Assembly (NCBI RefSeq): GCF_015477805.1
Contig: NZ_JADLQL010000002.1
Span: 1,302,001-1,366,000 of the forward strand
Reading direction: 5' to 3'
Source: Nocardia flavorosea
Lineage (GTDB): Bacteria > Actinomycetota > Actinomycetes > Mycobacteriales > Mycobacteriaceae
Length of the DNA: 64,000 bases
A program made the position numbers and the translations under genes. Of the stretch, positions 34,734 through 43,961 are shown piece after piece. Within the stretch, counting starts at the first letter, position 1; each line of letters begins with the position of its first letter. The notes below the pieces were generated by a model that ran no database searches, was not told where the DNA came from, and saw only the letters and a list, made by a program, of their open reading frames with translations.

Positions 34734-36101
34734 GTGCAGTTCGTTCGCCGTCTTCCCGCCGTGGCGGACATGACCCTGGTCACCGCGGGGGCGATGACTG
34801 CGAATATCGCGAGTTATCTGCTCCAGTTGCTGGCCGGGCGCTGGCTGGGTGTGGCCGGGTACAGCGAATTCGCGAGCCTGCTGGCCGTCCAGTTGCTGTG
34901 CGCGGTACCGGCGCTGGCCTTGCAGAACGTAGTGGCCCGCGAACTCGTGCACGGATCCGGTATCGCCGCGTTGCGAGCACTTCGCCGGCGGTGTGCGGTT
35001 CTGGTGGCGGCTGCGGTGGTGGTGCTGGTACCGGTGGTGAGTGCGCTGCTGGACGTCGGCGTCGTGGCGGCGGCGGCCGCGCTCGGGTCGGCGCCCGCCC
35101 TGGTCGTCCTGGCGGGCGAGCAGGGTGTGTTGCAGGGGCAGAAACGGTTCCGGGGGCTCGCGATGGTGCTGGGGGTGACCGGTATTGCGAAGGTCGTGCC
35201 GGCGCTGGTGGTGCTGGCCCTGGGGGGCGGCGCGTCGGCGGCATTGTGGGCGGCGGCCGGCGGTGTGGCCGCGGCGGCGGTGTACGGGCGGGTCGTCGCG
35301 GGGTCGGAGCGTGCGAGTACGGCCGGAAGTCATGGCGAAGCATCCGGGGTGGAACTGCCCGGCGGTCCCGTGATGCCGGGGGGCCCGGCGTCATCGGGGG
35401 AGCCGGGTGGTTCCGGGGTGAACGGCGCCGGTGGCGAGGTACCGGCCGGCGGCGCGGCACCCGAAGCGGTCCGGGGCCGCGTCGGTGCGAAAGCCGGAAT
35501 GGCGGATGTGGCCGCGGTACTGCGGGCGGCGCAGGTGCAGGCGGCGTTGATGGCGCTGTCGTCGGCGGATCTGATCGTGGTCCGGATGGTGCTGGAGGAG
35601 CCCGATGCCGGCCGATACGCACTGGGCACCATTGCCACCAAGATCGCGTTCTGGTTACCGCAGGCAGTCGGCGTGGTGTTGTATCCGCGGATGGCCCAGC
35701 CCGCATCCTCCAGTTCGGCGATACGTTCCGCGCTCGCCGTGCTCGCCGGTATCGGGGTGGTCGCGGTGTTCGGCGCGGCGGTGGCCGCTCCGCTGGCGCC
35801 GTTGCTGGCCGGACGCGACTACGCCCCGATCCAGGGATTGCTCTGGCTGTTCGCGCTGCACGGCGCGATCCTGGCTGTTCTGCAGGGTGCGCTGCTGTCC
35901 GCGATCGCGGTGAACCGGACCGCGTTGGCCGCGCTGGCCTGGGTGGGGCTGACGCTCGAGGTCGTGTTGATGCTGGTGGTGGCGAATTCCGTCACCGGTC
36001 TCATCGTCACCGCCGCGCTCGTCGCCGGCGCGACCACCGCGCTGGTGGCGTCGCTGGTCATTCGGGCGGCGGTGCGGCGTCCGGCCGTGGCCGCCGCATG
36101 A
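34734..36101 (+). CDS. oligosaccharide flippase-like (MOP superfamily) membrane protein
   Basis: A 455-residue protein with about 12 helices. The N-terminus (VTAGAMTANIASYLLQLLAGRWLGVAGYSEFASLLA) matches Wzx-type polysaccharide exporters. Later segments include IVVRMVLEEPDAGRYALGTIATKIAFWLPQAVGVVLYPRMA, typical of the family's central helices. A hydrophilic, Gly/Ala-rich insert is at about residues 190-265. It should flip a lipid-linked sugar; the substrate is unknown. GTG 34734 is chosen; upstream codons lie on the other gene's promoter. Its last 44 bp overlap the end of aftD on the opposite strand. Confidence 0.8.
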   Translation: MQFVRRLPAVADMTLVTAGAMTANIASYLLQLLAGRWLGVAGYSEFASLLAVQLLCAVPALALQNVVARELVHGSGIAALRALRRRCAVLVAAAVVVLVPVVSALLDVGVVAAAAALGSAPALVVLAGEQGVLQGQKRFRGLAMVLGVTGIAKVVPALVVLALGGGASAALWAAAGGVAAAAVYGRVVAGSERASTAGSHGEASGVELPGGPVMPGGPASSGEPGGSGVNGAGGEVPAGGAAPEAVRGRVGAKAGMADVAAVLRAAQVQAALMALSSADLIVVRMVLEEPDAGRYALGTIATKIAFWLPQAVGVVLYPRMAQPASSSSAIRSALAVLAGIGVVAVFGAAVAAPLAPLLAGRDYAPIQGLLWLFALHGAILAVLQGALLSAIAVNRTALAALAWVGLTLEVVLMLVVANSVTGLIVTAALVAGATTALVASLVIRAAVRRPAVAAA

Positions 36102-39100
36102 TGGGCGGCAGCGCCGCCAGGCCCACCGCGATCACCGCGACCAGTGCGGGCACCTGGACCCACAGCGAATCACCCATGTAGCCGCCGGGCATCCGCCAGG
36201 GCCCGGTCGACAGCGCGGCGGCCGATACCGCGGTGCCGATTCCGGCTACCGCCGCCAAGGCCCGCCGCGGTAGCCGCGGCGCGAACCGCAGCACTGCCAG
36301 CCCCGCCACCGTGAGCACGGTGGCGGTGGGTCCGGCGATCACCGTGGTCGCGGCCGTCAGGGCCAGACCGCCCACTGTCCACGGTGTGCGCCATACCGGC
36401 ACCGGTACCGCCGGATCGCCACGGGGCCCGCGCGCAACGGCAAGGCCCAGCAGCGGAATCAGCAGGAGCAGTCCACCGAAGATCGCCACCCGATACCACG
36501 TATCGATCGGGAACGACACCGTCACCGGCCCGGTGGCGCCGGCGGGTAGTAGCCAGCCCTGTTGCCAGCCGTCCACCACGATGGGTTCGAGTTCCCGGCC
36601 GTCTGCGGTATGGGCGCGCCAGCCGATATTCGTGCTGAGCGGCAGGGTGAGCAGCTGCGTTCCGCCATCGGCGACCGGCGCTGCGGGCTGGGTGCCGGCC
36701 AGTCGTAGCCGGTCGACGAAGAACAGTTCGGTCGGTGCCACCAGCACATCCACTTCGCCCGCCGGAAGGGAAACCGGCTGGGGCGCGCCGGGTTCGGCCC
36801 CCGGAACCGGATCGGCACAGACCTGTGCGGGCACCGGTGCACCGGAACGGAGTTCACCGGCGGTGGCGGTAATGCTGGTGTGCACCAGGCGGCCACCGGC
36901 CGCAATGGTCGGACCCAAATCGCAGCCGACGGTGACGATCCGGTCGTCCGGTGCGGGTGGCGGATACTGCGGGCCCAGTACGTTCACCTCGGCCAGGCCG
37001 GCCGGCTGGGCCTGGTGGTAGCCCAGGGCAGTCCGGTCCAGAACCGATTCCCAGCTGCGGATGCTCAGTTCGATCCGATCGGTCACCGTGGGGTGCAAGT
37101 CGATCCGGGAAATCTCGTCCGGGTCTTCGAGTTCGCGGATCTGCGGCCCGTTGCCGAGGTTCACCGCCACGGAGGTCGGGGCGGCGGGCAGACCGCCGAG
37201 CGACGGAGTGAGTTCCAGCCCGGTCACCAGTGCGGGTTCGGGGAGTTCGATGGTCAACGTCGGTTTGGGGCCCCGGGTATCGCGGGCGGTTTCCTCGGGA
37301 GCCGTCCAGCTGGTGCGCGGATCGCCGTCGGTGGCGGCGAAGGCCGAACCGCGTAGATCGCCGACATCGGAGGCGCCGCGCGCCACCGGTCGCGCCGGAT
37401 CCGTCAGCAGCGCTTCGAGTGCGGGACCCTGCCTCGGCCGGACCGTGAGCTGGGGATCGACCGTCACCGGGGCGGGTACCGAGAGCGTCCGGCTGAACGC
37501 GCCCATCTCTTCCGGGGCCAGCGCCAGGCCCTTCCCGCAGCGGACGCGGTCCGGGGCATCGAAACAGGCGCTGCGGCCGGGGAATTCCTGCCCGAGATCC
37601 CAGCCGGTCACCGTGGCGCCCGCCGGCGGGTCCGGAAGAACTGTGCGGTGGCGGATTTCGACCGAGACGGGGAATTCCGGTACGGAGTAGTCCTCGACGG
37701 CGAGTTCGCTGATCCCGAACTGGCCACCGGTGCTACCGCGTTCGGTCTGTCGCGCCGTGATCTTCACCCAGTCGGTCGCTCCCACCGGCAGCGCCACCGA
37801 AACCGGTTCGCCCGGTTTGCCGATCCGGGCGGAGACACTGCCGTTGTTGGTGCGCACCTCCACCCATTTCACCGGGTCGCCGATGGCGGCGGGGGTGGTG
37901 GTGAAACGCAGTAACCCGGACTCGAACGGCCGGTCCATATCGAGTCGCAACCATTGGCCGAGAGCGTATTCCGCCGCGTTGCTGATCCAGGCGGTCGTGG
38001 GGTCGCCGTCCACGATCGCCGCGGTCGAATTCCCCGGCGCGGCACCACCGATCTGGGTGGCATCGGCCGCCGAACTGGATGCGGTGACGGTGGCGCCGGT
38101 CCACTCGCCGTGGACCGGTTCGGCCCCCGGGACCGCGTAGTCCGGTACGAGGTTGTGCGTACGGCGGGCGTCGTCGGATGCGCGCAGTGCGGAGCTGTGA
38201 TTGTCGACCTTGCCGAAGTCGGTTTCCCGAGCCATCGGAGTATCGGTCACCGTGATCGAACCCACCGGCAGGCCCGCGGCGGCGGCGTCGGCGGCGAGCA
38301 GGGTCGGTTCGTGGGAGGTCGCGGGATCGCGGTGGAGGCGTTCGAGCACTTCCGGCCCGCCCTGCACCACCGGCACCGAGGCGAGCGGCACGGTGTAGGC
38401 CCCCGGGAATCCGGCGGGCGCGCCGGTGCCGCTGCGCACCTCGGCGGGCGTTCCGGGCGCCGGGGTTTCGACGCGGTAGATCTCGACCGCCGGATACGCC
38501 GGCCGCAGATCGGCGTCGACCACGAACTCATCGTTACCGGACTCGTGCTCGACCGGCTTTCCGAACTCCGCGACCTTGCGCAGCCCAGGCGACCCCTCCA
38601 CCGCGCTGTGCGCCAGCAGCGGCCGGGTCGAGCGGGAGGTGTCCGGATCGAGATCGTTGCGCAGTACCAGTACCCCGATGCCTTGTCCGCGCAGCGCCGG
38701 CGCCAGTCCGGCGGACGGCCGGCCGTCGGCGATGAGCCGCTGCACCGAATCCATGGCGCGGATGGTGCCCGGCGGATTCAACGGGACCGCGTCCCGCACC
38801 GCCCACGGTGTCTCGGCCAGCGCCTGCAAGGGTTCGTCCCTGGTCAGACCCCAGACCTGGCTGCCGAAGGGCGCACCCGGCACCACCAGCGCCCGGGTGT
38901 CGGCGGCATTGTCGCGTAACCAGTCGGCGGTCTGCTGCCAGTAGGCGGGTACCGCGTCGTAGGCGCCGCGCGGTGCGAGTTTGCCGGTCCAGGCCAACGA
39001 GGTGGACAGGGCGAGCGCGGCCAGGATCAGCATTGCCACCGCGACCCGGCGGTCCCGGTGCGGGTTGGCGAAGGCCGTCCGCCACTGCCCGGTGCGCACC

Positions 39101-40311
39101 GAGCCGGGCAGCGGTACCCGGGCCAGCAGCTGCGCGAGGCCCAGGACCAGCGGCAGCCGGATCAGCGGTTCCAGTTTGTGTACATTGCGCAGCGGCGCGC
39201 CGCCGGAATCCAGGAAGATCCGCACGGATTCGGCGAACGGCCCGCCCAGCTGGCCCACATAGCCCGCACAGATACCGGTGAGTCCCACACACAGGATGAA
39301 CACCAGCCGGCCGCGCCCGGGCATCGAGCGCAGCGCCAGCCCCGCCATTCCGGCGGCGGCGAGCAGACCGGTGGCCAGCACCGCGGCGGGCTGGGTGACC
39401 AGTACCGCGCCCGCGATCCGTTCCGGCGAGACGAACGGGGTCCAGCTGTCGGTTCCGCGCAACACTTCGCCCAGCGACGCCCACTGGGTTGTCACCCCCG
39501 ACGATTCGATGTAGTCGAGGAACGGCGGGCTCACCCGGCCGAGCAGCAGCAGCGGCACCGCCCACCAGGCGACCGCCAGCACCAGCAACGGCACCCAGGC
39601 CAGCGTGAATCGCCACCACGCACGGTTGGGCCGGTAACTGGCCCACCACAGCAGGGCGGGCAGGAAGGCCGCCACCGTCGCGACGGCGTTCACCGCCCCC
39701 ATCAACGCCAAAGCCAGTGCACTCCCGGCCGGGGACCGGGACCCGCCCCGCCGGCGCCGCCGGTAGGCCGTACCGAGGGCCGCGGGCGCGAGAAGCACCC
39801 ACGGCGCCAGCATCATGGGCAGGGTTTCGGAGGAGATGGATCCGAGGGTGGTGAGCACGCGCGGGGACAGCGCGTACGCGAGGGCGGCGATGATCTGCGC
39901 TCCGCGCGTGCCGATACCCAGCGTTTCACAGAGTTTGACAACGCCCCAGAACCCGGCGAGCAACAGCAGCGCCCACCAGATCCGCTGGGTCACCCACGCG
40001 GGAATCGAGAGGAGATCACCCAGCGCGAAGAACGCGCCGTGCGGGAAGAAATAGCCGTAGGCCTGGTTCTGGACCTGCCCCATCGGGGCCTGGCTGCTCC
40101 ACAGATGCGCGGCCCGGCCCAGGAAGCCGAGCGGGTTTTCGGCGAGGTCGTATTTGGTGTCGGCGACGGTGAGCCCGGGGGCTTGCAGAAAGGTGAGCAG
40201 GAAGGCGATAACAGCCGATCCGGCGAACCAGCGCGGCCCGAACCGGTCGGGTGCCGGGGAGGTATCGGTTTCCGCGCACGTCGAGGCGGCGGGTTCGGAC
40301 TGCTCGGGCAC
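36058..40311 (-). CDS. aftD: AftD-type alpha-(1->3)-arabinofuranosyltransferase
   Basis: A very large (1417 aa) GT-C membrane glycosyltransferase that adds arabinofuranose branches from decaprenyl-phosphoarabinose to arabinogalactan and lipoarabinomannan. About 11 helices occupy residues 25-440, with the first loop TVADTKYDLAENPLGFLGRAAHLW carrying the likely catalytic Asp. A long periplasmic portion (about 440-1330) contains two or more beta-rich carbohydrate-binding regions (VTGWDLGQEFPGRSACFDAPDRVRCG; TSWTAPEETAR). Two final helices follow. Size and order match M. tuberculosis AftD (about 1400 aa), whose solved homologue binds an acyl carrier protein. The next gene upstream is the DUF2613 partner (Rv0236A-like). 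GTG 40311 is the only start near the first helix. Confidence 0.93.
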   Translation of the reverse strand: MPEQSEPAASTCAETDTSPAPDRFGPRWFAGSAVIAFLLTFLQAPGLTVADTKYDLAENPLGFLGRAAHLWSSQAPMGQVQNQAYGYFFPHGAFFALGDLLSIPAWVTQRIWWALLLLAGFWGVVKLCETLGIGTRGAQIIAALAYALSPRVLTTLGSISSETLPMMLAPWVLLAPAALGTAYRRRRRGGSRSPAGSALALALMGAVNAVATVAAFLPALLWWASYRPNRAWWRFTLAWVPLLVLAVAWWAVPLLLLGRVSPPFLDYIESSGVTTQWASLGEVLRGTDSWTPFVSPERIAGAVLVTQPAAVLATGLLAAAGMAGLALRSMPGRGRLVFILCVGLTGICAGYVGQLGGPFAESVRIFLDSGGAPLRNVHKLEPLIRLPLVLGLAQLLARVPLPGSVRTGQWRTAFANPHRDRRVAVAMLILAALALSTSLAWTGKLAPRGAYDAVPAYWQQTADWLRDNAADTRALVVPGAPFGSQVWGLTRDEPLQALAETPWAVRDAVPLNPPGTIRAMDSVQRLIADGRPSAGLAPALRGQGIGVLVLRNDLDPDTSRSTRPLLAHSAVEGSPGLRKVAEFGKPVEHESGNDEFVVDADLRPAYPAVEIYRVETPAPGTPAEVRSGTGAPAGFPGAYTVPLASVPVVQGGPEVLERLHRDPATSHEPTLLAADAAAAGLPVGSITVTDTPMARETDFGKVDNHSSALRASDDARRTHNLVPDYAVPGAEPVHGEWTGATVTASSSAADATQIGGAAPGNSTAAIVDGDPTTAWISNAAEYALGQWLRLDMDRPFESGLLRFTTTPAAIGDPVKWVEVRTNNGSVSARIGKPGEPVSVALPVGATDWVKITARQTERGSTGGQFGISELAVEDYSVPEFPVSVEIRHRTVLPDPPAGATVTGWDLGQEFPGRSACFDAPDRVRCGKGLALAPEEMGAFSRTLSVPAPVTVDPQLTVRPRQGPALEALLTDPARPVARGASDVGDLRGSAFAATDGDPRTSWTAPEETARDTRGPKPTLTIELPEPALVTGLELTPSLGGLPAAPTSVAVNLGNGPQIRELEDPDEISRIDLHPTVTDRIELSIRSWESVLDRTALGYHQAQPAGLAEVNVLGPQYPPPAPDDRIVTVGCDLGPTIAAGGRLVHTSITATAGELRSGAPVPAQVCADPVPGAEPGAPQPVSLPAGEVDVLVAPTELFFVDRLRLAGTQPAAPVADGGTQLLTLPLSTNIGWRAHTADGRELEPIVVDGWQQGWLLPAGATGPVTVSFPIDTWYRVAIFGGLLLLIPLLGLAVARGPRGDPAVPVPVWRTPWTVGGLALTAATTVIAGPTATVLTVAGLAVLRFAPRLPRRALAAVAGIGTAVSAAALSTGPWRMPGGYMGDSLWVQVPALVAVIAVGLAALPPIMRRPRPDAAPPPE

Positions 40312-40379
40312 CGTGGGTCAGGCGTTCGGCGTCCCCGCCGCACTGAGCGGGCGGGGACGTGGCGAGGTCGGGAGGGGTC

Positions 40380-40550
40380 TCAGCGTTTGCCGTATTCGAC
40401 GCTGTTGAGCAGCGAACTGTCCGCGTTACCGCTGCGGTCCACTTCGGGGCGGGTGTTCTGCTGCAGCGCGGCGGTGATGGCGAAGACCGCGATCGCGCCC
40501 AGCAGGGCACCGCCCACCGCACTCGCAATACCGGGGACAGCAAACTTCAT
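40380..40550 (-). CDS. DUF2613 small membrane protein (Rv0236A-like)
   Basis: A 56-residue protein: one N-terminal hydrophobic segment (VPGIASAVGGALLGAIAVFAITAAL) then a short polar tail (QQNTRPEVDRSGNADSSLLNSVEYGKR). This is the DUF2613 pattern found immediately upstream of aftD in mycolate-containing bacteria. The segment may be an uncleaved anchor or a signal peptide. ATG 40550 has GGAG 8 nt upstream; the longer frame from 40589 lacks one. It lies 68 bp before aftD on the same strand, so co-transcription and a role next to AftD are probable. Function unknown. Confidence 0.85.
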   Translation of the reverse strand: MKFAVPGIASAVGGALLGAIAVFAITAALQQNTRPEVDRSGNADSSLLNSVEYGKR

Positions 40551-40771
40551 CGCAGCACTCCAAACTAGACGCAGGCAGTATCCGGCCAACCTAGCAGGAT
40601 CGTGCCGGTCCGGAAACGTACAGTCCGGCGTTTCACCCTACTGGGTGCACCGGCCCGGCGGCGACGACCGCCCCCCTGTTCACCGGGTACGAGTCCGTTC
40701 CTTCCGGCCAACCGGACCATCGGGCCCGGTCGTGGATTTCGCCGCAAATCCGGTTGCGTGTTCGTGAACTG

Positions 40772-41851
40772 CTATTGCGCTTCCAGCGCGCCGAGCAATG
40801 TCCGCAGCTTGCTCGTCGTCTCGTCGAGTTCGGCCTGCGGATCCGAAGCCGCGACGATCCCGCCGCCCGCCCAGGCCCGCAAGGAGAGCCCGCCGGCCGC
40901 GAGATGGGCGCTGCGGATGGCGACCACCCACGTCCCGTCGCCGCGCGAATCGCACCAGCCCACCGCACCGCCGTAGAAGCCGCGATCCTCCTCGTGCGTG
41001 GTGATGTATTCGAGTGCCTGGGCGGTGGGAGTGCCGCAGACCGCCGGCGTCGGATGCAGGAGCAGCGCGAGCTCCAGAGCATTGGGCGCAGGGTCGCGCA
41101 ACACACCGTGGATCGGGGTACCCAGATGCCAGACGTCGCGGGTGCTGACCAGTTGTGCGCGCGGGGGCACGGTGAGCCGGGCACAGACCGGGTTCAACCG
41201 TTCGGTGATCCAGTCGACGACGAACGCGTGCTCGGCCCAGTTCTTCGTACTCGCCGCCAGCCGCTGGGCCGCGGCGTTGTCCGCTTCGGGATCGGGCAGC
41301 CGCGGCAGTGTTCCGGCCAGCGGGTACGCCACCACCGTTGTTCCGGTGCGCTGGACCAGCGTTTCCGGGCTCGCACCCAGCAGGGTCGCGCCGGCGTCTC
41401 CGGCCGTAGTGAGGTCGACGGTGAAAACATTCGCGCGTGGATGCCTGGTGAGCAGGTGGGCGGCGACGGTCGATGGATCGAGGGCGGCGTCTGCCGTCGC
41501 GGGCACCGACCGCGCGGCGACTACCTTCCGCAGGGGCTGCCCGGGGTCGCCGAGTACTCCGATCAGCCGCGCGACCCGCTCGCGGTGCTCGTCCGGGGAG
41601 GGTTGTCCGCGCGACACCCGTATGCGGGGTAGTCCGGGAAGCCCGGCCGGTCGCCATGGGCCGGCGGTATGGGAGAAGTCCGCGGGCTCGACCAGTGCGG
41701 CCGGGCGGCGCGGATCGAACGGGAGCGCTCCGGTGATCGCCGCGGTACCGGCGTGCAGCGCGTCGACGGCCTGCCATGGATCGCGGAACGCGGTGCGTAC
41801 GCCGTGTGCGCGGATCACGCTGTCGGGTCGTGCCAGCAGGAACCCGGTCAT
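40772..41851 (-). CDS. isochorismate synthase
   Basis: A 359-residue chorismate-utilising enzyme of the EntC/DhbC/MenF type that isomerises chorismate to isochorismate, leading to salicylate-type siderophores or menaquinone. Visible family blocks are KVVAARSVP, LLGASPETLVQRTG, HLGTPIHGVL, LLHPTPAVCGTPTAQALEYI, RGFYGGAVGW, and the final RAWAGGGIVAASDPQAELDETTSKL with the magnesium-binding Glu. Nocardia make mycobactin-like nocobactins, so a siderophore role is possible, but no other such gene is nearby. TACGGT lies 6 nt before the ATG with no ribosome-binding site. M. tuberculosis Rv3215 is the likely counterpart, so it is out of the conserved order here. Confidence 0.9.
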   Translation of the reverse strand: MTGFLLARPDSVIRAHGVRTAFRDPWQAVDALHAGTAAITGALPFDPRRPAALVEPADFSHTAGPWRPAGLPGLPRIRVSRGQPSPDEHRERVARLIGVLGDPGQPLRKVVAARSVPATADAALDPSTVAAHLLTRHPRANVFTVDLTTAGDAGATLLGASPETLVQRTGTTVVAYPLAGTLPRLPDPEADNAAAQRLAASTKNWAEHAFVVDWITERLNPVCARLTVPPRAQLVSTRDVWHLGTPIHGVLRDPAPNALELALLLHPTPAVCGTPTAQALEYITTHEEDRGFYGGAVGWCDSRGDGTWVVAIRSAHLAAGGLSLRAWAGGGIVAASDPQAELDETTSKLRTLLGALEAQ

Positions 41852-41857
41852 CGTCCG

Positions 41858-41863
41858 ACCGTA
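41858..41863 (-). promoter_or_regulatory. -10 hexamer of a probable leaderless promoter for isochorismate synthase
   Basis: TACGGT on the minus strand with 6 nt to the ATG at 41851. Confidence 0.42.
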
Positions 41864-41953
41864 GCCTCATCGAGCAGGCCGAGCCCGTGACCACACCGGA
41901 CCCGGTTGCTCTCGTGCGCAGGTGGCGGGCGGACCGGCAGTCGCCGTGAACCG

Positions 41954-42466
41954 TCAGGTTCCGCTGCGCGGGCTGTGTCCGTTGCCCAGTGTGCGGTCCT
42001 GCGGCACCGGTGGTACCAGGAAGACCGGGCGGTGACAGTGTTTGAGCACCGCATCGGCCACGCTGCTGTGTACCAGGGCGCGTAGCCCGGTGGCGCCGCG
42101 GGTGCCGGCGACGATGATGTCGACATCGAGTTCGTCGGCGACCTCGACGATCGCGTGCCAGATACTGCCGGTGGATTCCTGTGTGCGGGTTTCGGCGTTC
42201 AATCCCGCCAACCCCGCGAGATGCAGGCCCTCGGCGTTGATCTCACGGGCCGTCGTATAGGCGATATCTTCCATATCTTCGTCGGGAACCCATTCCGGTT
42301 GCACCATGCCGGAGATTCCCGAGATCCGGGCCGCTTGCCGCACCATCGGCTCCCAGGCGGTGAGCACCACCGCCCGGTTCGCGGTGAGGAAACGCCCGGC
42401 GTATTCGATCGCGCGTTTGGCGTGTTCGGACCCGTCGTAGGCGATGAGCATCAGATCGCAGGGCAT
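41954..42466 (-). CDS. universal stress protein (UspA family)
   Basis: A 170-residue single Usp domain. The start LMLIAYDGSEHAKRAIEYAGRF carries the conserved DGS, and the ATP-binding motif GTRGATGLRALVHSSVADAV (G-2x-G-9x-S) is intact near residue 122, followed by HCHRPVFLVPP. Nucleotide binding is expected, with a role in stress or dormancy by family analogy. The region 60-85 (WEPMVRQAARISGISGMVQPEW) is longer than in compact Usps. ATG 42466 has GGAGG 5 nt upstream; the frame from 42568 has none. It precedes the isochorismate synthase gene (102 bp) on the same strand. Confidence 0.9.
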   Translation of the reverse strand: MPCDLMLIAYDGSEHAKRAIEYAGRFLTANRAVVLTAWEPMVRQAARISGISGMVQPEWVPDEDMEDIAYTTAREINAEGLHLAGLAGLNAETRTQESTGSIWHAIVEVADELDVDIIVAGTRGATGLRALVHSSVADAVLKHCHRPVFLVPPVPQDRTLGNGHSPRSGT

Positions 42467-42558
42467 GGCGACCTCCGAGGCGGAGCCGGCGAGCAGATGA
42501 TTCCAGATTACCTCTGTCCCGAAACCGGGCCGAGCTTCCACGCGCGCGGTGCGCGGGA

Positions 42559-42564
42559 TACCGT
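42559..42564 (+). promoter_or_regulatory. lpqI: -10 hexamer of a probable leaderless promoter for lpqI
   Basis: TACCGT with 6 nt to the ATG at 42571. Confidence 0.42.
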
Positions 42565-42570
42565 GCAACG

Positions 42571-43743
42571 ATGCGGAAATTGCCGTTCGTCGTGCTCGCG
42601 GTGCTCGCGATGATCGTTACCGCCTGTTCCGGCGGAGACGGCGGCAGCACCGCAACATCCACGCCCGGGGCGCGCTCCCCGGAGGCCGGGACGAGTGCCG
42701 CACCCGCGCCCGGGGCCACTACGGCCCCGGACGATTGCGCCGCCGAGTACCTCGGGCAGTTCACCACCCGGGAGAAGCTGGCGCAGCTGCTCACAGTCGG
42801 GGTCACCGGGGCCGAGGACGCGCTGTCGGTGGTGCGCGACCATCAGGTCGGCGGCATCTTCATCGGTAGCTGGACCGATCTGTCGGTCCTGACCAGCGGT
42901 GAGCTCGAGCAGGTCCGGGCCGCGGCGAAGGTCCCGCTGATGGTCACCACCGACGAGGAGGGCGGCCGGGTGTCGCGGCTGGGCAGCCTCATCGGCACCG
43001 CGCCGTCGGCTCGCGAGACCGCGCAGACGATGACCGCCGAACAGTTCTACAACGCCACTCTCGACCGCGCCCGCGCCATGCGCGACCTGGGCATCACCGT
43101 CGATTTCGCCCCCGATATCGATGTGAGTTCGCAGCCCGACGATTCGGTGATCGGCGACCGCTCCTTCTCCGACGATCCCGCGGTGGTCACCGAGTACGCC
43201 GATGCCTATATCCGGGCCATGCACGAAATGGGTCTGGGGACGGTGCTCAAACATTTCCCGGGCCACGGCGCCGGTACCGGCGATTCGCATCTCGGTGCGG
43301 TCCAGGTGGCGCCGCTGGAGCAGTTGGCCACCCGTGATCTGGTGCCGTTCCGGGAGTTGATCGATACCGGTTCGGCGGTGATGGTCGGGCATCTGGAAGT
43401 TCCCGGGCTGACCGCCCCCGGTGTGCCCGCCAGTATCAGCCCGGAGGTCATGAGCCTGCTGCGGGAGGGGTCCGGGTACGGCGCTGCTCCGTTCGACGGC
43501 GTGATCTTCACCGACGACCTCAGCGGTATGGCAGCCATCACCGACCGTATGTCGATCGCGGAGGCGGTCGAGGCCGCTTTGGTGGCCGGTGCCGACAACG
43601 CCTTGTGGATCAGCACCGATGCGGTGGGGCAGGTGCTGGACCGCCTGGAGGAGGCGGTCGCCGCCGGGCGCCTGCCCATGGACCGGGTCGACGCCTCGGT
43701 GCTGCGGATGGCCGATTACAAGCAGGTGCCGCGGGATTGCTGA
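42571..43743 (+). CDS. lpqI: LpqI-type beta-N-acetylglucosaminidase lipoprotein (GH3, NagZ-like)
   Basis: A 390-residue lipoprotein with signal and lipobox VLAMIVTACSGG (Cys at about 19), a Ser/Thr/Ala-rich linker to about 52, then a GH3 barrel. NagZ signatures are clear: GGIFIGSW, TDEEGGRVSRL, the histidine loop KHFPGHGAGTGDSHLG (general acid His-Asp dyad), and the nucleophile Asp in GVIFTDDLSGM. It hydrolyses terminal beta-GlcNAc from muropeptides in cell-wall recycling. Matches M. tuberculosis Rv0237 in kind and position, except that isochorismate synthase and usp are inserted between it and the DUF2613 gene. Confidence 0.93.
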   Translation: MRKLPFVVLAVLAMIVTACSGGDGGSTATSTPGARSPEAGTSAAPAPGATTAPDDCAAEYLGQFTTREKLAQLLTVGVTGAEDALSVVRDHQVGGIFIGSWTDLSVLTSGELEQVRAAAKVPLMVTTDEEGGRVSRLGSLIGTAPSARETAQTMTAEQFYNATLDRARAMRDLGITVDFAPDIDVSSQPDDSVIGDRSFSDDPAVVTEYADAYIRAMHEMGLGTVLKHFPGHGAGTGDSHLGAVQVAPLEQLATRDLVPFRELIDTGSAVMVGHLEVPGLTAPGVPASISPEVMSLLREGSGYGAAPFDGVIFTDDLSGMAAITDRMSIAEAVEAALVAGADNALWISTDAVGQVLDRLEEAVAAGRLPMDRVDASVLRMADYKQVPRDC

Positions 43744-43917
43744 TTCGTGGCGCCGGCGCGCGGCGGTAGCAGTCCTGCGTCGCGGTCGGTGGCCGTACGC
43801 GTCGGCGCGGCCGGTGCCCGAGTACAGTGCTCTGACCTCGCCCGGAGTTTTCCGGATCGTCCCGTTCCGTGTGGCGGCGCACGTATGCCACGGGGGTGGT
43901 TTCCGGGTCCGGTCAAC

Positions 43918-43931
43918 TTACTTTGGAGTAA
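43918..43931. promoter_or_regulatory. TTACT-N4-AGTAA operator before the TetR gene
   Basis: A 5-4-5 palindrome inside the longer block AACTTACT (43915-43922). The same arms recur at 49723-49742, and one arm at 60411-60418. It lies 31 bp before the TetR start and probably gives autoregulation. Confidence 0.6.
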
Positions 43932-43961
43932 TATAAAGGGCTCGATGCGGTAGGAGACGTG

